A stretch of DNA of 64,000 nucleotides, from NCBI GenBank assembly GCA_014379905.1, contig JACMKX010000169.1, positions 1 to 64,000 on the forward strand, given 5' to 3'. This document shows positions 17,714 to 26,377 of this stretch, one piece after another (position 1 is the first letter of the stretch; each line of letters begins with the position of its first letter). Source of the stretch: Ferruginibacter sp. Its GTDB lineage: Bacteria; Bacteroidota; Bacteroidia; Chitinophagales; Chitinophagaceae. Position numbers and translations under genes: made by a program. The notes beneath the pieces are model-generated. The model was not told the DNA's origin. It worked only from the letters and a program-made list of their open reading frames with translations, and did no database searches.

Positions 17714-18730
17714 ATGGAGGTTAAAATTAAGCATTTTAATTTATTGTTTAAACATAAGTTTACTATTTCCAAGGGAAGCAAGACCCACCAGTCTATTATA
17801 ATAGTTGAACTTGATCATTTTGGCGTTAAAGGATATGGTGAAGCGCCGATGATCAGCTACTATAATATTACTGTTGAAAAAATGCTCGAAGACATGGAAA
17901 AGAAGAAAAGCTTTCTTGAAAAATTCGCTTTCTCCGACCCTGAACGATACTGGCATTACCTGCATCACCTTTTTCCCGATAATTCTTTTTTAGTATGTGC
18001 GCTGGATATGGCAGGCTGGGATCTTTACGGTAAAATAAAAAGAAAACAATTGCATGAATTATGGGGATTGGATATCGAGAAAGCCCCTGTTACCGATTTC
18101 ACTATTGGTATAGATACTATTGAAAATATGGTGGCAAAAATGAAAGAACAACCCTGGCCCATTTATAAAATAAAGGTAGGGGTGGAGAATGACATGGAAA
18201 TGGTAGCTGAACTGCGCAAACATACGGATGCAGTTTTTAGGGTAGATGCCAATGCAGGCTGGAGTTTGGAACAGGCCTTAGAAAAAATTCCTGTATTAAA
18301 AAAGCTGGGCGTAGAATTGCTGGAGCAACCGTTGGCCAAACAGGACTGGGAAGGTATGAAAACCCTGTATACCGTGTCTGCCATACCGCTAATTGCGGAT
18401 GAAAGTTGCGTTTCGGAAGCCGATGTAAAAAAATGCCATAAGCATTTTCATGGTATTAATATCAAACTAACCAAGTGCGGGGGTATTACGCCGGCCCGCA
18501 GAATGATTACAAAAGCGCGCGAACTGCAGATGGACATCATGATTGGATGTATGAATGAAAGTTCTGTAGGAACTGCCGCCATTGCACAACTGGCGCCATT
18601 AGTGGACTACGTGGACATGGACGGGCCCCTTTTGCTGGCAGAAGATATTGCCAGGGGGGTGGGTTTTGATTTTGGTAAAATTATTTATACTGCTTCACCC
18701 GGTTTAGGACTTGAAATTGAACCGTTGTAA
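17714..18730 (+). CDS. dipeptide epimerase (L-Ala-D/L-Glu epimerase, enolase superfamily)
   Basis: 338-residue muconate-lactonizing-type enolase superfamily member. Visible catalytic residues: Lys of the K-x-K motif in IYKIKVGVEND (about residue 155), metal ligands Asp in FRVDANAGWS (about 178), Glu in LLEQPLAKQD (about 204), Asp in LIADESCV (about 229), and the second base Lys in NIKLTKCGGI (about 253). A MIGCMNESSVGT segment, typical of dipeptide epimerases, follows. Likely role: epimerisation of L-Ala-D-Glu from murein turnover. It diverges from the T9SS protein gene with an 80-base spacer, and is followed by the his leader region. Confidence 0.92.
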   Translation: MEVKIKHFNLLFKHKFTISKGSKTHQSIIIVELDHFGVKGYGEAPMISYYNITVEKMLEDMEKKKSFLEKFAFSDPERYWHYLHHLFPDNSFLVCALDMAGWDLYGKIKRKQLHELWGLDIEKAPVTDFTIGIDTIENMVAKMKEQPWPIYKIKVGVENDMEMVAELRKHTDAVFRVDANAGWSLEQALEKIPVLKKLGVELLEQPLAKQDWEGMKTLYTVSAIPLIADESCVSEADVKKCHKHFHGINIKLTKCGGITPARRMITKARELQMDIMIGCMNESSVGTAAIAQLAPLVDYVDMDGPLLLAEDIARGVGFDFGKIIYTASPGLGLEIEPL

Positions 18731-18736
18731 ATTTTA

Positions 18737-18768
18737 TTTGGTGAAATAATTTATCAGTCTTTACTTTG
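18737..18768 (+). promoter_or_regulatory. putative promoter of the his operon leader
   Basis: TTTG (18737-18740), a 20-base spacer and TTACTTTG (18761-18768) resemble the Bacteroidota -33/-7 pair TTTG...TAnnTTTG with one mismatch. The predicted start would fall a few bases before the leader ATG at 18777, giving a nearly leaderless transcript. Confidence 0.45.
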
Positions 18769-18776
18769 CATTGCAA

Positions 18777-18827
18777 ATGAAACAAAATATTCATATAAAC
18801 CATCATCATTATTTTGCCGAAGGGTAA
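18777..18827 (+). CDS. hisL: his operon leader peptide (16 residues)
   Basis: ATG to TAA encodes MKQNIHINHHHYFAEG, with four His codons: one single and three in a row. This is far above chance for a 16-codon frame, and it lies directly upstream of a strong terminator and the hisG operon. By analogy to enterobacterial HisL, ribosome stalling at the CAT-CAT-CAT run when charged tRNA-His is scarce would expose the antiterminator. The stop codon UAA lies inside the proposed antiterminator 5' arm. The peptide itself has no expected function. It is too short for the ORF track. Confidence 0.88.
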   Translation: MKQNIHINHHHYFAEG

Positions 18828-18898
18828 GCTATGCTGATTGGTATGTAATCAAACATATTTTCAAAAAAGGGCTTACTCAAAAGGTAAGCCCTTTTTTT
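18822..18898 (+). promoter_or_regulatory. his operon transcription attenuator (antiterminator/terminator switch)
   Basis: Two mutually exclusive pairings can be read. Antiterminator: GGGTAAGCT (18822-18830) with GGCTTACTC (18870-18878), nine pairs including two G-U, enclosing a small TGATT/AATCA hairpin. Terminator: AAAGGGCTTAC (18866-18876) with GTAAGCCCTTT (18884-18894). The shared segment GGGCTTAC belongs to both. A ribosome reaching the leader stop codon would cover the antiterminator arm; one stalled on the His codons would not. Confidence 0.85.
18866..18898 (+). terminator. attenuator terminator before hisG
   Basis: An 11-bp perfect stem with a 7-base loop followed by a T run. It lies about 110 bases before hisG; the dipeptide epimerase stop is another 135 bases upstream, with the leader peptide between. 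Confidence 0.92.
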
Positions 18899-18931
18899 GT
18901 CTCGCGAATGAGTAAAAATAATGTTCTGGTT

Positions 18932-18959
18932 TTCACCATTGCCCATTCACCATTGACGA
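18932..18959 (+). repeat. short heptanucleotide tract between attenuator and hisG
   Basis: Four 7-base units TTCACCA, TTGCCCA, TTCACCA, TTGACGA. This is the reverse-complement style of the TGGTGAA units seen after hisF and sufS. Confidence 0.5.
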
Positions 18960-19011
18960 AAAAACGCTGTCATTTTACTGAAAGCCATATAAACATGGAT
19001 AAAAAATAATT

Positions 19012-19863
19012 ATGCTGAAAATTGCGATTCAAAAATCCGGGAGACTTTATGAAGACTCTATCAGGTTATTAAAGGAATGCGGAATAGAATTAAACAACGG
19101 TAACAAACAATTAAAAGCGGTTGCATTTAATTTCCCCCTGGAAGTATATTTTTTAAGGGATGATGATATTCCCCAGTATGTATATGACGGGGTTGCAGAT
19201 ATTGGAATTGTTGGCGAAAATGTATTGTTGGAAAAAACTAAAGATATCGACCTGGTTTACCGCCTTGGTTTTGGAAGGTGCAGGTTGAGTATTGCCGTTC
19301 CAAAGGCCATGCAGTATGAATCCTTGGATGATTTAAGAGGTTTGAAAATTGCCACAACTTATTCGACTATCCTCCAGGAATATTTATCCCAAAAGCAGGT
19401 GAACGCTGAGATTCATGAGATCAGTGGTTCGGTGGAGATTGCACCGGGTATCGGACTGGCAGATGCGATCTGCGACCTGGTAAGCAGTGGCAGCACACTT
19501 TTTACTAATGGGTTGAAAGAAGTGGAAGTAATACTGCGGTCTGAAGCTGTTTTGACTGCTAATAAAAATTTATCTGAAGAAAAGAAACAGGTACTGGATA
19601 AATTATTGTTGCGTATCAATGCAGTAAAAACAGCTAAAAACAATAAATACATTTTACTGAATGCACCTAATCACCAGTTAAAGAATATCTTTTCGCTATT
19701 GCCGGGTATGAAGAGCCCAACGGTAGTGCCGCTTGCTGAGGCTGGGTGGAGCAGTGTACAAAGCGTGGTGAACGAAAATGATTTTTGGGAAGTAATTGAA
19801 AAATTAAAACAATATGAAGCGCAGGGCATTATTGTAATCCCGATTGAGAAGATGATTGTTTAG
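19012..19863 (+). CDS. hisG: ATP phosphoribosyltransferase, long form (HisG-L)
   Basis: First and committed enzyme of histidine synthesis, joining ATP and PRPP. 283 residues is the long form. Residues 1-210 are the periplasmic-binding-protein-like catalytic part: KIAIQKSGRLYEDSIRLLKECGI, DDIPQYVYDGVADIGIVGENVL, and the PRPP-binding loop DLVSSGSTLFTNGLKEVE (about 160-177). Residues about 212-283 form the C-terminal ACT-like regulatory domain (KYILLNAPNHQLKNIFSLLPGMKSPTV in two parts), which binds histidine for feedback inhibition. No HisZ partner is needed. It is the first structural gene after the attenuator. Confidence 0.97.
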   Translation: MLKIAIQKSGRLYEDSIRLLKECGIELNNGNKQLKAVAFNFPLEVYFLRDDDIPQYVYDGVADIGIVGENVLLEKTKDIDLVYRLGFGRCRLSIAVPKAMQYESLDDLRGLKIATTYSTILQEYLSQKQVNAEIHEISGSVEIAPGIGLADAICDLVSSGSTLFTNGLKEVEVILRSEAVLTANKNLSEEKKQVLDKLLLRINAVKTAKNNKYILLNAPNHQLKNIFSLLPGMKSPTVVPLAEAGWSSVQSVVNENDFWEVIEKLKQYEAQGIIVIPIEKMIV

Positions 19864-19968
19864 GCTTGCAACCACCCGGAAATGGATATCGTTGAGGCCT
19901 GTAATTGTTTTATTTGAATATTGAGCATTGAACATTTTCCTATCGATGATGAACTGATAAAATGTATT

Positions 19969-21264
19969 ATGGAGAGAATATTTATTAACCCCGATAAAAA
20001 AGACTGGGCCGGCATTTTGCAACGGCCGGTTTTTGATAGCAAAGCATTGGAAGGGACCGTGTCGGCGATATTAACGGATATAAAATTAAATGGAGACGAA
20101 GCAATAAAAAAATATGCGGCCCGGTTTGACGGAGTTGAACTGGATGATGTAAAAGTGAACGATGGAGAAATAGAAGAGGCGTTAAAAATGGTGAGCGATG
20201 AATTGAAGGCAGCTATATTGGTAGCTAAAGATAATATACAGAAATTTCACGAGGCGCAGGCGCAGCATCCAGCGCAGATCGAAACCACCAGGGGGGTGTT
20301 GTGCTGGAGAAAATCAATTGCCATACAAAAAATTGGATTGTATATTCCCGGGGGTACCGCGGCTTTGTTTTCTACTTTGCTGATGCTGGGCGTGCCGGCA
20401 GTGCTGGCTGGTTGCAAAGAGATTATAGTGTGTACGCCCTGCGATAAAAATGGAAAAGTAAACCCTGTAGTTTTGTATGTGGCCCATTTGATCGGGATAA
20501 GAAATATTTATAAAATTGGTGGTGCGCAGGCAATAGGGGCGATGGCGTATGGAACAACTACCATTAAACAGGTAAATAAAATATTTGGGCCAGGTAACCA
20601 ATATGTAACCTGCGCAAAACAATTGGTGAACAGGGAGGGTTTGGCAATTGACATGCCCGCAGGCCCAAGCGAGGTAGCCGTATATGCAGATGAAACCTGT
20701 GATCCTGCTTTTGTGGCTTCCGATCTGTTGAGCCAGGCGGAGCATGGGGTTGATAGCCAGGTACTATTGGTTGCAGGTTCGCGGTTTGTAGTTGACGCAG
20801 TAATAAAAGAAATTAACCACCAGTTGCCCTTGCTTTCAAGAAATAAAATTGCAGGAACAGCATTACAAAACAGCCGCTTTGTGGTAATGGAAAATGCAGG
20901 TGCAGCATTCGATTTGCTGAATGAATACGCCCCCGAGCATTTGATCATTGCTTCAGGTAATGCCCTGGAATTGTCAGTTAAGGTAATAAATGCAGGGAGT
21001 GTATTTTTAGGCAATTATTCTCCTGAAAGTGCAGGTGATTATGCTTCAGGTACCAATCATACACTTCCCACCAATGGATATGCAAAAGCCTATAGTGGTG
21101 TATCTTTGGATAGCTTTGTTAAGAAAATCACTTTTCAATATATGGATAAAGAGGGTATTCAGAATATCGGTAATACCATTGAAATAATGGCGGCTGCGGA
21201 GGGACTGGATGCACATAAAAATGCAGTGACTTTGAGGTTAGAAAAGATCCGAAAAAGTCGGTAA
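19969..21264 (+). CDS. hisD: histidinol dehydrogenase
   Basis: Zinc enzyme for the last two steps, L-histidinol to L-histidine with two NAD+. Start set at ATG 19969 (MERIFINPDKKDW), giving 431 residues, the usual family length; the ORF track uses a TTG 16 codons earlier. Visible motifs: IGLYIPGGTAALFSTLLMLGVPA, the NAD-binding GPGNQYVTCAKQLV, IDMPAGPSEVAVYAD, the active-site LLSQAEHGVDSQV, APEHLII, and ASGTNHTLPTNGYA. It is about 105 bases after hisG. Confidence 0.97.
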   Translation: MERIFINPDKKDWAGILQRPVFDSKALEGTVSAILTDIKLNGDEAIKKYAARFDGVELDDVKVNDGEIEEALKMVSDELKAAILVAKDNIQKFHEAQAQHPAQIETTRGVLCWRKSIAIQKIGLYIPGGTAALFSTLLMLGVPAVLAGCKEIIVCTPCDKNGKVNPVVLYVAHLIGIRNIYKIGGAQAIGAMAYGTTTIKQVNKIFGPGNQYVTCAKQLVNREGLAIDMPAGPSEVAVYADETCDPAFVASDLLSQAEHGVDSQVLLVAGSRFVVDAVIKEINHQLPLLSRNKIAGTALQNSRFVVMENAGAAFDLLNEYAPEHLIIASGNALELSVKVINAGSVFLGNYSPESAGDYASGTNHTLPTNGYAKAYSGVSLDSFVKKITFQYMDKEGIQNIGNTIEIMAAAEGLDAHKNAVTLRLEKIRKSR

Positions 21265-21329
21265 CGGATGGCTATTGAACAAGCAAAAAATTAACCTGCC
21301 TGCTTTTTAAACGAAATAAAATTCTACAT

Positions 21330-22430
21330 ATGAACGACGCTGAAGATAAAGACGCATCTGCTAAACTCCCTGAAGGTGAAGGACCGCTGGCACTCGATTT
21401 TTTGGTACGAAAAAATATCAAAAAACTTGTACCTTATTCCACCGCCCGTCACGAGTTTACCGGCAGGGCCAGCGTTTTATTAGACGCGAATGAAAACGCT
21501 TATGGTTCGCCGCTCGAAGATAACTTCAACCGTTACCCCGATCCATTGCAATGGCAATTGAAATATGCGATTGCCGGGATTAAAGGAGTACCTGCAGAAA
21601 ATATCTTTATTGGAAACGGAAGCGATGAAGTGATCGATATTGCTTACCGTATTTTTTGCGACCCGTTAAAAGATAATGTAATTATCTGTCCGCCTACTTA
21701 CGGCATGTATGAAGTGAGTGCCAATATCAATAATGTGGATATCAGGAAGGTAAATCTTACACCGGGTTTCCAGTTAGATGTGCAGGGGATATTAAATGCC
21801 GTAGATGACAGTACAAAATTATTATTCATCTGTTCCCCCAATAATCCAACTGCCAATAATATGAACCGGGGTGATGTGGAAGTATTGTTGAATAATTTTC
21901 CGGGAATTATTTTAATTGATGAAGCTTATATCAATTACTCCAAACAAAAAACATTTATACAGGAGCTGACGGAATATCCTAACCTGGTGGTTATGCAAAC
22001 ATTATCTAAAGCATGGGGACTTGCCGCATTGCGTTTAGGGATTTGCTATGCCTCCGGCGATATCATTAACCTGTATAATAAAGTAAAGCCCCCTTATAAT
22101 ATCAATGAAGCATCACAGGAACTTGCTTTGGAAGCGCTGCAGCATACAGAGCAGGTAAATAACTGGATAAAGGAAGTGGTTACGCAGAAGAATTTTCTTA
22201 TCAAAAAATTGTTGGAATGCCGTTTTGTTGAAAAAATTCACCCGAGCGATGCAAATTTTTTATTAGTAAAAGTTAAAGATGCTGATGCCTTATACCAGTA
22301 CCTGGCAAAAAATGAGATCGTGGTAAGAAACCGGAGCAAAGAAGTATTATGTGATAATTGCCTGAGGATAACCATTGGCACACCGGAAGAAAATTTACAA
22401 TTAACAAGAATAATTAAAGCGTATGAATGA
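21330..22430 (+). CDS. hisC: histidinol-phosphate aminotransferase
   Basis: PLP enzyme converting imidazole-acetol phosphate to L-histidinol phosphate. 366 residues, fold-type I. Visible features: [12 protein letters not shown] near the N-terminus, [26 protein letters not shown] (substrate and PLP site), [14 protein letters not shown] lysine in [14 protein letters not shown] (about residue 231), and the carboxylate-binding Arg in CLRITIGT near the end. The first 30 residues are an extension not seen in all homologues, and a later start cannot be excluded. It overlaps hisB by 8 bases. Confidence 0.97.
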   Translation: MNDAEDKDASAKLPEGEGPLALDFLVRKNIKKLVPYSTARHEFTGRASVLLDANENAYGSPLEDNFNRYPDPLQWQLKYAIAGIKGVPAENIFIGNGSDEVIDIAYRIFCDPLKDNVIICPPTYGMYEVSANINNVDIRKVNLTPGFQLDVQGILNAVDDSTKLLFICSPNNPTANNMNRGDVEVLLNNFPGIILIDEAYINYSKQKTFIQELTEYPNLVVMQTLSKAWGLAALRLGICYASGDIINLYNKVKPPYNINEASQELALEALQHTEQVNNWIKEVVTQKNFLIKKLLECRFVEKIHPSDANFLLVKVKDADALYQYLAKNEIVVRNRSKEVLCDNCLRITIGTPEENLQLTRIIKAYE

Positions 22431-23625
22431 CAATGCCCAAGCAATAACTACCCAAATCCCCGATCAGGCGGCAGGGTTGAAACGGGTTAAAATATTATTT
22501 ATTGACCGCGATGGGGTATTGATAAAAGAAGCTCCGCCAACTTACCAGCTCGATTCTTTTGAGAAATTGCAGTTTTACCCGGGTGTATTTGAATATTTAA
22601 GGAAAATCGCCACTGAACTCGAGTACGAATTGATAATGGTTACCAACCAGGATGGATTAGGAACCCCTTCCTTCCCGGAGAACACATTTTTGCCCGTTCA
22701 TAATTTTGTAATAAACAGTCTCGCGAATGAAGGCATTCATTTTAGTGAAGTGTATATTGACAGAACATTTGCGAAGGATAAATCGCCTACCCGCAAACCG
22801 GGAACCGGGATGCTCACAAAATATTTGAACAATCCTCGTTATGATCTTACCAACTCGTTTGTAATTGGCGACAGGGTCACGGATATGCAACTGGCAAAAA
22901 ATTTAGGTTGTAAAGGTTGCTGGTTAAATAACGATGCAAGTTTAGGCGCCACAGAAATTAACAGTACTATTGAAGATTTAAGAAAAGAAGTGATTGTGCT
23001 GGAGTCGCCCCATTGGAAAGACATCTACAACTATTTAAAATTGCCGCCACGAATTATTACACACGAGCGAAATACCAACGAGACAAAAATAAAAGTAACC
23101 ATAAATCTTGATGGAACCGGTAAATCAGCTATCCAGACAGGACTGGCTTTTTTTGATCATATGCTCGACCAGCTTGCCCGGCATGGAAATATTGATCTGA
23201 CCGTTGAATGCCGGGGCGATCTGCAAATTGATGAGCACCACAGTATTGAAGATACGGGCATTGCATTGGGTGAAGCTTTTGTAAAAGTCTTAGGCGATAA
23301 AAGGGGTATCGAAAGGTACGGGTTTTTATTACCCATGGATGATTGCCTGGCACAGGTAGCCATTGATTTTGGCGGCCGGAGCTGGCTGGTATGGGAAGCG
23401 GAATTTAAAAGAGAAAAAATTGGTGAAATGCCTACGGAAATGTTTTTTCATTTCTTCAAATCATTCAGCGATGCGGCCAAATGCAATATCAATATAAAGG
23501 CAACAGGCGACAATGAACATCATAAAATTGAATCTATTTTTAAGGCATTTGCAAAAGCAATTAAAATGGCCGTCAAAAAAGACGTCAACAATAATTCTTT
23601 ACCAAGCACAAAAGGGGTGCTTTAG
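22423..23625 (+). CDS. hisB: bifunctional histidinol-phosphatase / imidazoleglycerol-phosphate dehydratase
   Basis: 400-residue fusion. The N-domain (about 22-190) is a HAD-type histidinol-phosphatase: nucleophile motif [25 protein letters not shown], and [17 protein letters not shown]. The C-domain (about 205-400) is imidazoleglycerol-phosphate dehydratase, with manganese ligand motifs [29 protein letters not shown] and [17 protein letters not shown]. This two-domain HisB is also found in enteric bacteria. It starts inside the end of hisC, implying translational coupling. Confidence 0.97.
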   Translation: MNDNAQAITTQIPDQAAGLKRVKILFIDRDGVLIKEAPPTYQLDSFEKLQFYPGVFEYLRKIATELEYELIMVTNQDGLGTPSFPENTFLPVHNFVINSLANEGIHFSEVYIDRTFAKDKSPTRKPGTGMLTKYLNNPRYDLTNSFVIGDRVTDMQLAKNLGCKGCWLNNDASLGATEINSTIEDLRKEVIVLESPHWKDIYNYLKLPPRIITHERNTNETKIKVTINLDGTGKSAIQTGLAFFDHMLDQLARHGNIDLTVECRGDLQIDEHHSIEDTGIALGEAFVKVLGDKRGIERYGFLLPMDDCLAQVAIDFGGRSWLVWEAEFKREKIGEMPTEMFFHFFKSFSDAAKCNINIKATGDNEHHKIESIFKAFAKAIKMAVKKDVNNNSLPSTKGVL

Positions 23626-23657
23626 GATATAGGGGCTGGTGCATCACTGAAAGAAAC

Positions 23658-23727
23658 AGAACATCAACTAACAGCGCTCAACTAACAACCATCAACTAAC
23701 AACCATCAACCATCAACCACGAGCATC
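23658..23727 (+). repeat. heptanucleotide-periodic tract before hisH
   Basis: Ten consecutive 7-base units dominated by CAACTAA and CAACCAT, ending 7 bases before the hisH ATG. It fills most of the 109-base hisB-hisH spacer. Confidence 0.75.
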
Positions 23728-23734
23728 AATCAAA

Positions 23735-24328
23735 ATGATAGCAATAATTAAATACAATGCGGGTAACGTGCAAAGCGTGCAATATGCTTTAGAACGGATT
23801 GGCGTAGCGTCTGTAGTTACGGATGATGCGATGTTAATACAACGTGCGGATAAAGTGATTTTTCCCGGTGTTGGTCATGCCCATGCAGCTATGCGGTATT
23901 TGAGGGAAAGGGGATTGGATAAACTGATCATATCTTTACAACAACCGGTACTCGGGATTTGCCTCGGCCTCCAGTTAATGTGCAGGCACTCTGAAGAAGG
24001 CGATACCTCGTGCCTGGGTATATTTGACGAGAACGTTATTCTATTTCCAACATCGGGCAAGATGAAACTAAAAATACCGCAGATAGGCTGGAATAATATT
24101 TACGATTATAAGTCGGTATTATTTAATGGCCTCAGCGAAAACGCATTTGTTTATACCGTTCATAGTTATTTTGCCGCGGAGGGTAAGGAAACCATTGCCA
24201 CAACGGACTATATCCTTCCTTACAGTGCCGCACTTGAGAAGGATAATTTTTATGCGGTGCAGTTTCATCCTGAAAAATCAGGAAGGGTAGGGGAATCGAT
24301 ATTAAAAAACTTTATCAATATACCATGA
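23735..24328 (+). CDS. hisH: imidazole glycerol phosphate synthase, glutaminase subunit
   Basis: Class I glutamine amidotransferase that supplies ammonia to HisF. 197 residues. The catalytic triad is visible: Cys in VLGICLGLQLMC (about residue 76), and His and Glu in AVQFHPEKSGRVGE (about 177-179). The oxyanion and N-terminal strand motifs IIKYNAGNVQSVQYAL and FPGVGHAHAAM are also present. Its TGA overlaps the hisA ATG (ATGA), a sign of coupled translation. Confidence 0.97.
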   Translation: MIAIIKYNAGNVQSVQYALERIGVASVVTDDAMLIQRADKVIFPGVGHAHAAMRYLRERGLDKLIISLQQPVLGICLGLQLMCRHSEEGDTSCLGIFDENVILFPTSGKMKLKIPQIGWNNIYDYKSVLFNGLSENAFVYTVHSYFAAEGKETIATTDYILPYSAALEKDNFYAVQFHPEKSGRVGESILKNFINIP

Positions 24329-25062
24329 TCATCATCCCTGCAATAGATATTATTAATGGCAAATGCGTCAGGCTTACCAGGGGCGATTACGCTCAACAGG
24401 TAGTGTACAACGATAACCCGGTGGAAGTGGCTAAGCAGTTTGAGGGAGCGGGGATAAAAAGATTGCATATCGTTGACCTTGACGGCGCAAAGGAGGGCAG
24501 GATAATAAATTTAAAAGTGTTGGAAAATATCGCGTTAGCAACAGGGCTGGTGATCGATTTTGGAGGGGGGGTAAAAACCATCACTGATGTAAGCAATATA
24601 TTCAATGCAGGTGCCGCCATTGTAACCATTGGCAGCATGGCGGTAAAGCATCCTGAATTGCTGGAAGAATGGCTGATGGAATTCGGGACGGAGCAGTTTC
24701 TAATTGGGGCAGATGTACTGGATGGTAAAATAAAAATCAGCGGCTGGCTCGAAGACGGGGATATCGGTATTTTTGATTTTATTGGTAAAATGCTCAGTCT
24801 TGGGGTCACCAATATTTTCTGCACTGATATTTCAAAAGACGGTGCTATGGAAGGGCCCTCCGCGGACTTGTATAAAAAAATAATTGAGGAACATCCTGAA
24901 GTCAGCTTGATAGCGAGTGGTGGTGTAAGTAATATCGATGATGTGCTGTTATTAAAAGAGACAGGATGTAAAGGTGCGATTATTGGAAAAGCAATCTATG
25001 AAGGTAAAATACCCCTGAATCCCTTTGAAGCTGACTTAAATGCATATAAATATTTCAAATGA
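24325..25062 (+). CDS. hisA: ProFAR isomerase (HisA)
   Basis: Beta/alpha-barrel Amadori isomerase converting ProFAR to PRFAR, 245 residues. The general acid/base Asp residues are in IIPAIDIINGKCVRL (about residue 8) and in LIGADVLDGKIKISGW (about 130). Phosphate-binding loops DFGGGVKT and ASGGVSNIDD are present. It overlaps hisH by four bases and is 30 bases from hisF. Confidence 0.97.
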   Translation: MIIIPAIDIINGKCVRLTRGDYAQQVVYNDNPVEVAKQFEGAGIKRLHIVDLDGAKEGRIINLKVLENIALATGLVIDFGGGVKTITDVSNIFNAGAAIVTIGSMAVKHPELLEEWLMEFGTEQFLIGADVLDGKIKISGWLEDGDIGIFDFIGKMLSLGVTNIFCTDISKDGAMEGPSADLYKKIIEEHPEVSLIASGGVSNIDDVLLLKETGCKGAIIGKAIYEGKIPLNPFEADLNAYKYFK

Positions 25063-25092
25063 TTTTATTATCAGGATTAATCCCGGCTTATA

Positions 25093-25914
25093 ATGAATGA
25101 TGGCCCTGCAAATACTGAAACTTTACTCAACACCCATTTAGGTGCAGGAGTTCACGGCCTTACAAAGAGGATCATTCCATGCCTGGATATTAAAGACGGC
25201 AGAACCGTGAAAGGCATCAACTTCGAAGATATCCGCGATGCCGGTGACCCGGTTGAACTGGCCATATTGTATTCAGGAAAAGGAGCGGATGAATTGGTTT
25301 TCCTGGATATCACCGCAACTATAGAAAAAAGAAAAACCCTGGTTGAACTGGTAAAACGTATTGCCGCCAATATCAATATACCATTTACGGTAGGAGGTGG
25401 TATCAGTACGGTAGAAGATGTGGGCGTTTTGCTGAAAAATGGCGCCGATAAGGTTTCTGTCAATACCGCGGCGTTTAAGCATCCCGCTTTAATAGAGCAA
25501 TTGAGTAATGAATTTGGCAGTCAGTGTGTGGTTTTGGCGATTGATACCAAAAAAGAGCAAGATGGGGAATGGTATGTTTACCTGGATGGTGGAAGAACAA
25601 AAACTGAAATGAAAACAACGGAATGGGCGGGCAGTGCAGTAGCTTTAGGGGCAGGTGAAATATTACTAACGTCCATGAATAACGATGGCACCAAAAATGG
25701 CTTTGCTTTGGATATCACCGCAACCCTTTCCAATACATTACCCGTTCCGGTGATTGCATCCGGCGGAGCGGGAAGCATGGCGCATTTTAAAGAAGTATTT
25801 GAATCCGGCAATGCGGATGCGGCGCTGGCCGCCAGTATATTTCATTACAAGGAAATTGAAATAACAGACCTGAAAAACTATTTATCCGAACAGGGGATAA
25901 GGGTTAGGTTGTGA
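25093..25914 (+). CDS. hisF: imidazole glycerol phosphate synthase, cyclase subunit
   Basis: Beta/alpha-barrel cyclase partner of HisH. The core starts at [19 protein letters not shown] (catalytic Asp in CLDIKDG) and contains [11 protein letters not shown], the second Asp in VLAIDTKKE, and [14 protein letters not shown]. At 273 residues it is about 20 longer than usual because of an N-terminal extension ([19 protein letters not shown]). No closer ATG exists in front of the core, so a start at 25093 is kept; a non-ATG start near LTKRII is possible. Confidence 0.96.
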   Translation: MNDGPANTETLLNTHLGAGVHGLTKRIIPCLDIKDGRTVKGINFEDIRDAGDPVELAILYSGKGADELVFLDITATIEKRKTLVELVKRIAANINIPFTVGGGISTVEDVGVLLKNGADKVSVNTAAFKHPALIEQLSNEFGSQCVVLAIDTKKEQDGEWYVYLDGGRTKTEMKTTEWAGSAVALGAGEILLTSMNNDGTKNGFALDITATLSNTLPVPVIASGGAGSMAHFKEVFESGNADAALAASIFHYKEIEITDLKNYLSEQGIRVRL

Positions 25915-25981
25915 GTGAATTGGTGAATGGTGAATAGGCAAAAGACAGTGCAATTATTCACCAGTGCCCATTTACCCTTAG
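25915..25981 (+). repeat. heptanucleotide units after hisF, in both orientations
   Basis: Directly after the stop codon come GTGAATT, GGTGAAT, GGTGAAT, AGGCAAA, and about 12 bases later complementary-style units TTATTCA, CCAGTGC, CCATTTA, CCCTTAG. The two halves can pair (GGTGAATA with TATTCACC) into a hairpin. Confidence 0.6.
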
Positions 25982-26145
25982 ACAAATTATACGGCTGCGC
26001 TGGTAACCCCATCGCAACAGGTTTATTGAAAATAAATAATAGGATTAAGTAGATAGTTCGCAAAAGCAGTGCTAGTATGATTTTGGTAAATGCGCCATGG
26101 TCGATTTTAAATCAGTAACTGCATAAGCAGCCTCTTTTGGATCGG

Positions 26146-26274
26146 TCACGGCGAAGCCGTGATTCAGCATTTCGGCTACGCTCAATGCTTCAATAACATA
26201 ATATTGAGCGTAGCCGAAATGTTGAAAGATGCAAAAGCAGCTGCGTTGCAGTTACGCAGCCCCGCCGGCTGGGG
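26146..26274 (+). repeat. cluster of four consecutive hairpins between hisF and hisIE
   Basis: Hairpin 1: TCACGGC-GAA-GCCGTGA (26146-26162). Hairpin 2: a 19-bp perfect inverted repeat (arms 26168-26186 and 26203-26221), extendable to about 24 bp. Hairpin 3: GCTGCGT/ACGCAGC (26240-26260). Hairpin 4: CCCC/GGGG (26260-26274). No ORF is present. Nature unknown: REP-like element, processing site, or structured RNA. Confidence 0.65.
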
Positions 26275-26377
26275 AGGCGAAAGTTAGCATTCTAAAAGGA
26301 ATACCCAATATAGAAAAGCATATGCGAATCATCCACCTAATCCAAATAAATAATTTACCACCAGAAAAAAACGGATA

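Noticed and set aside
23658-23727. CRISPR-like repeat tract
   Set aside because: The units are 7 bases with no spacers, and there are no cas genes in the window.
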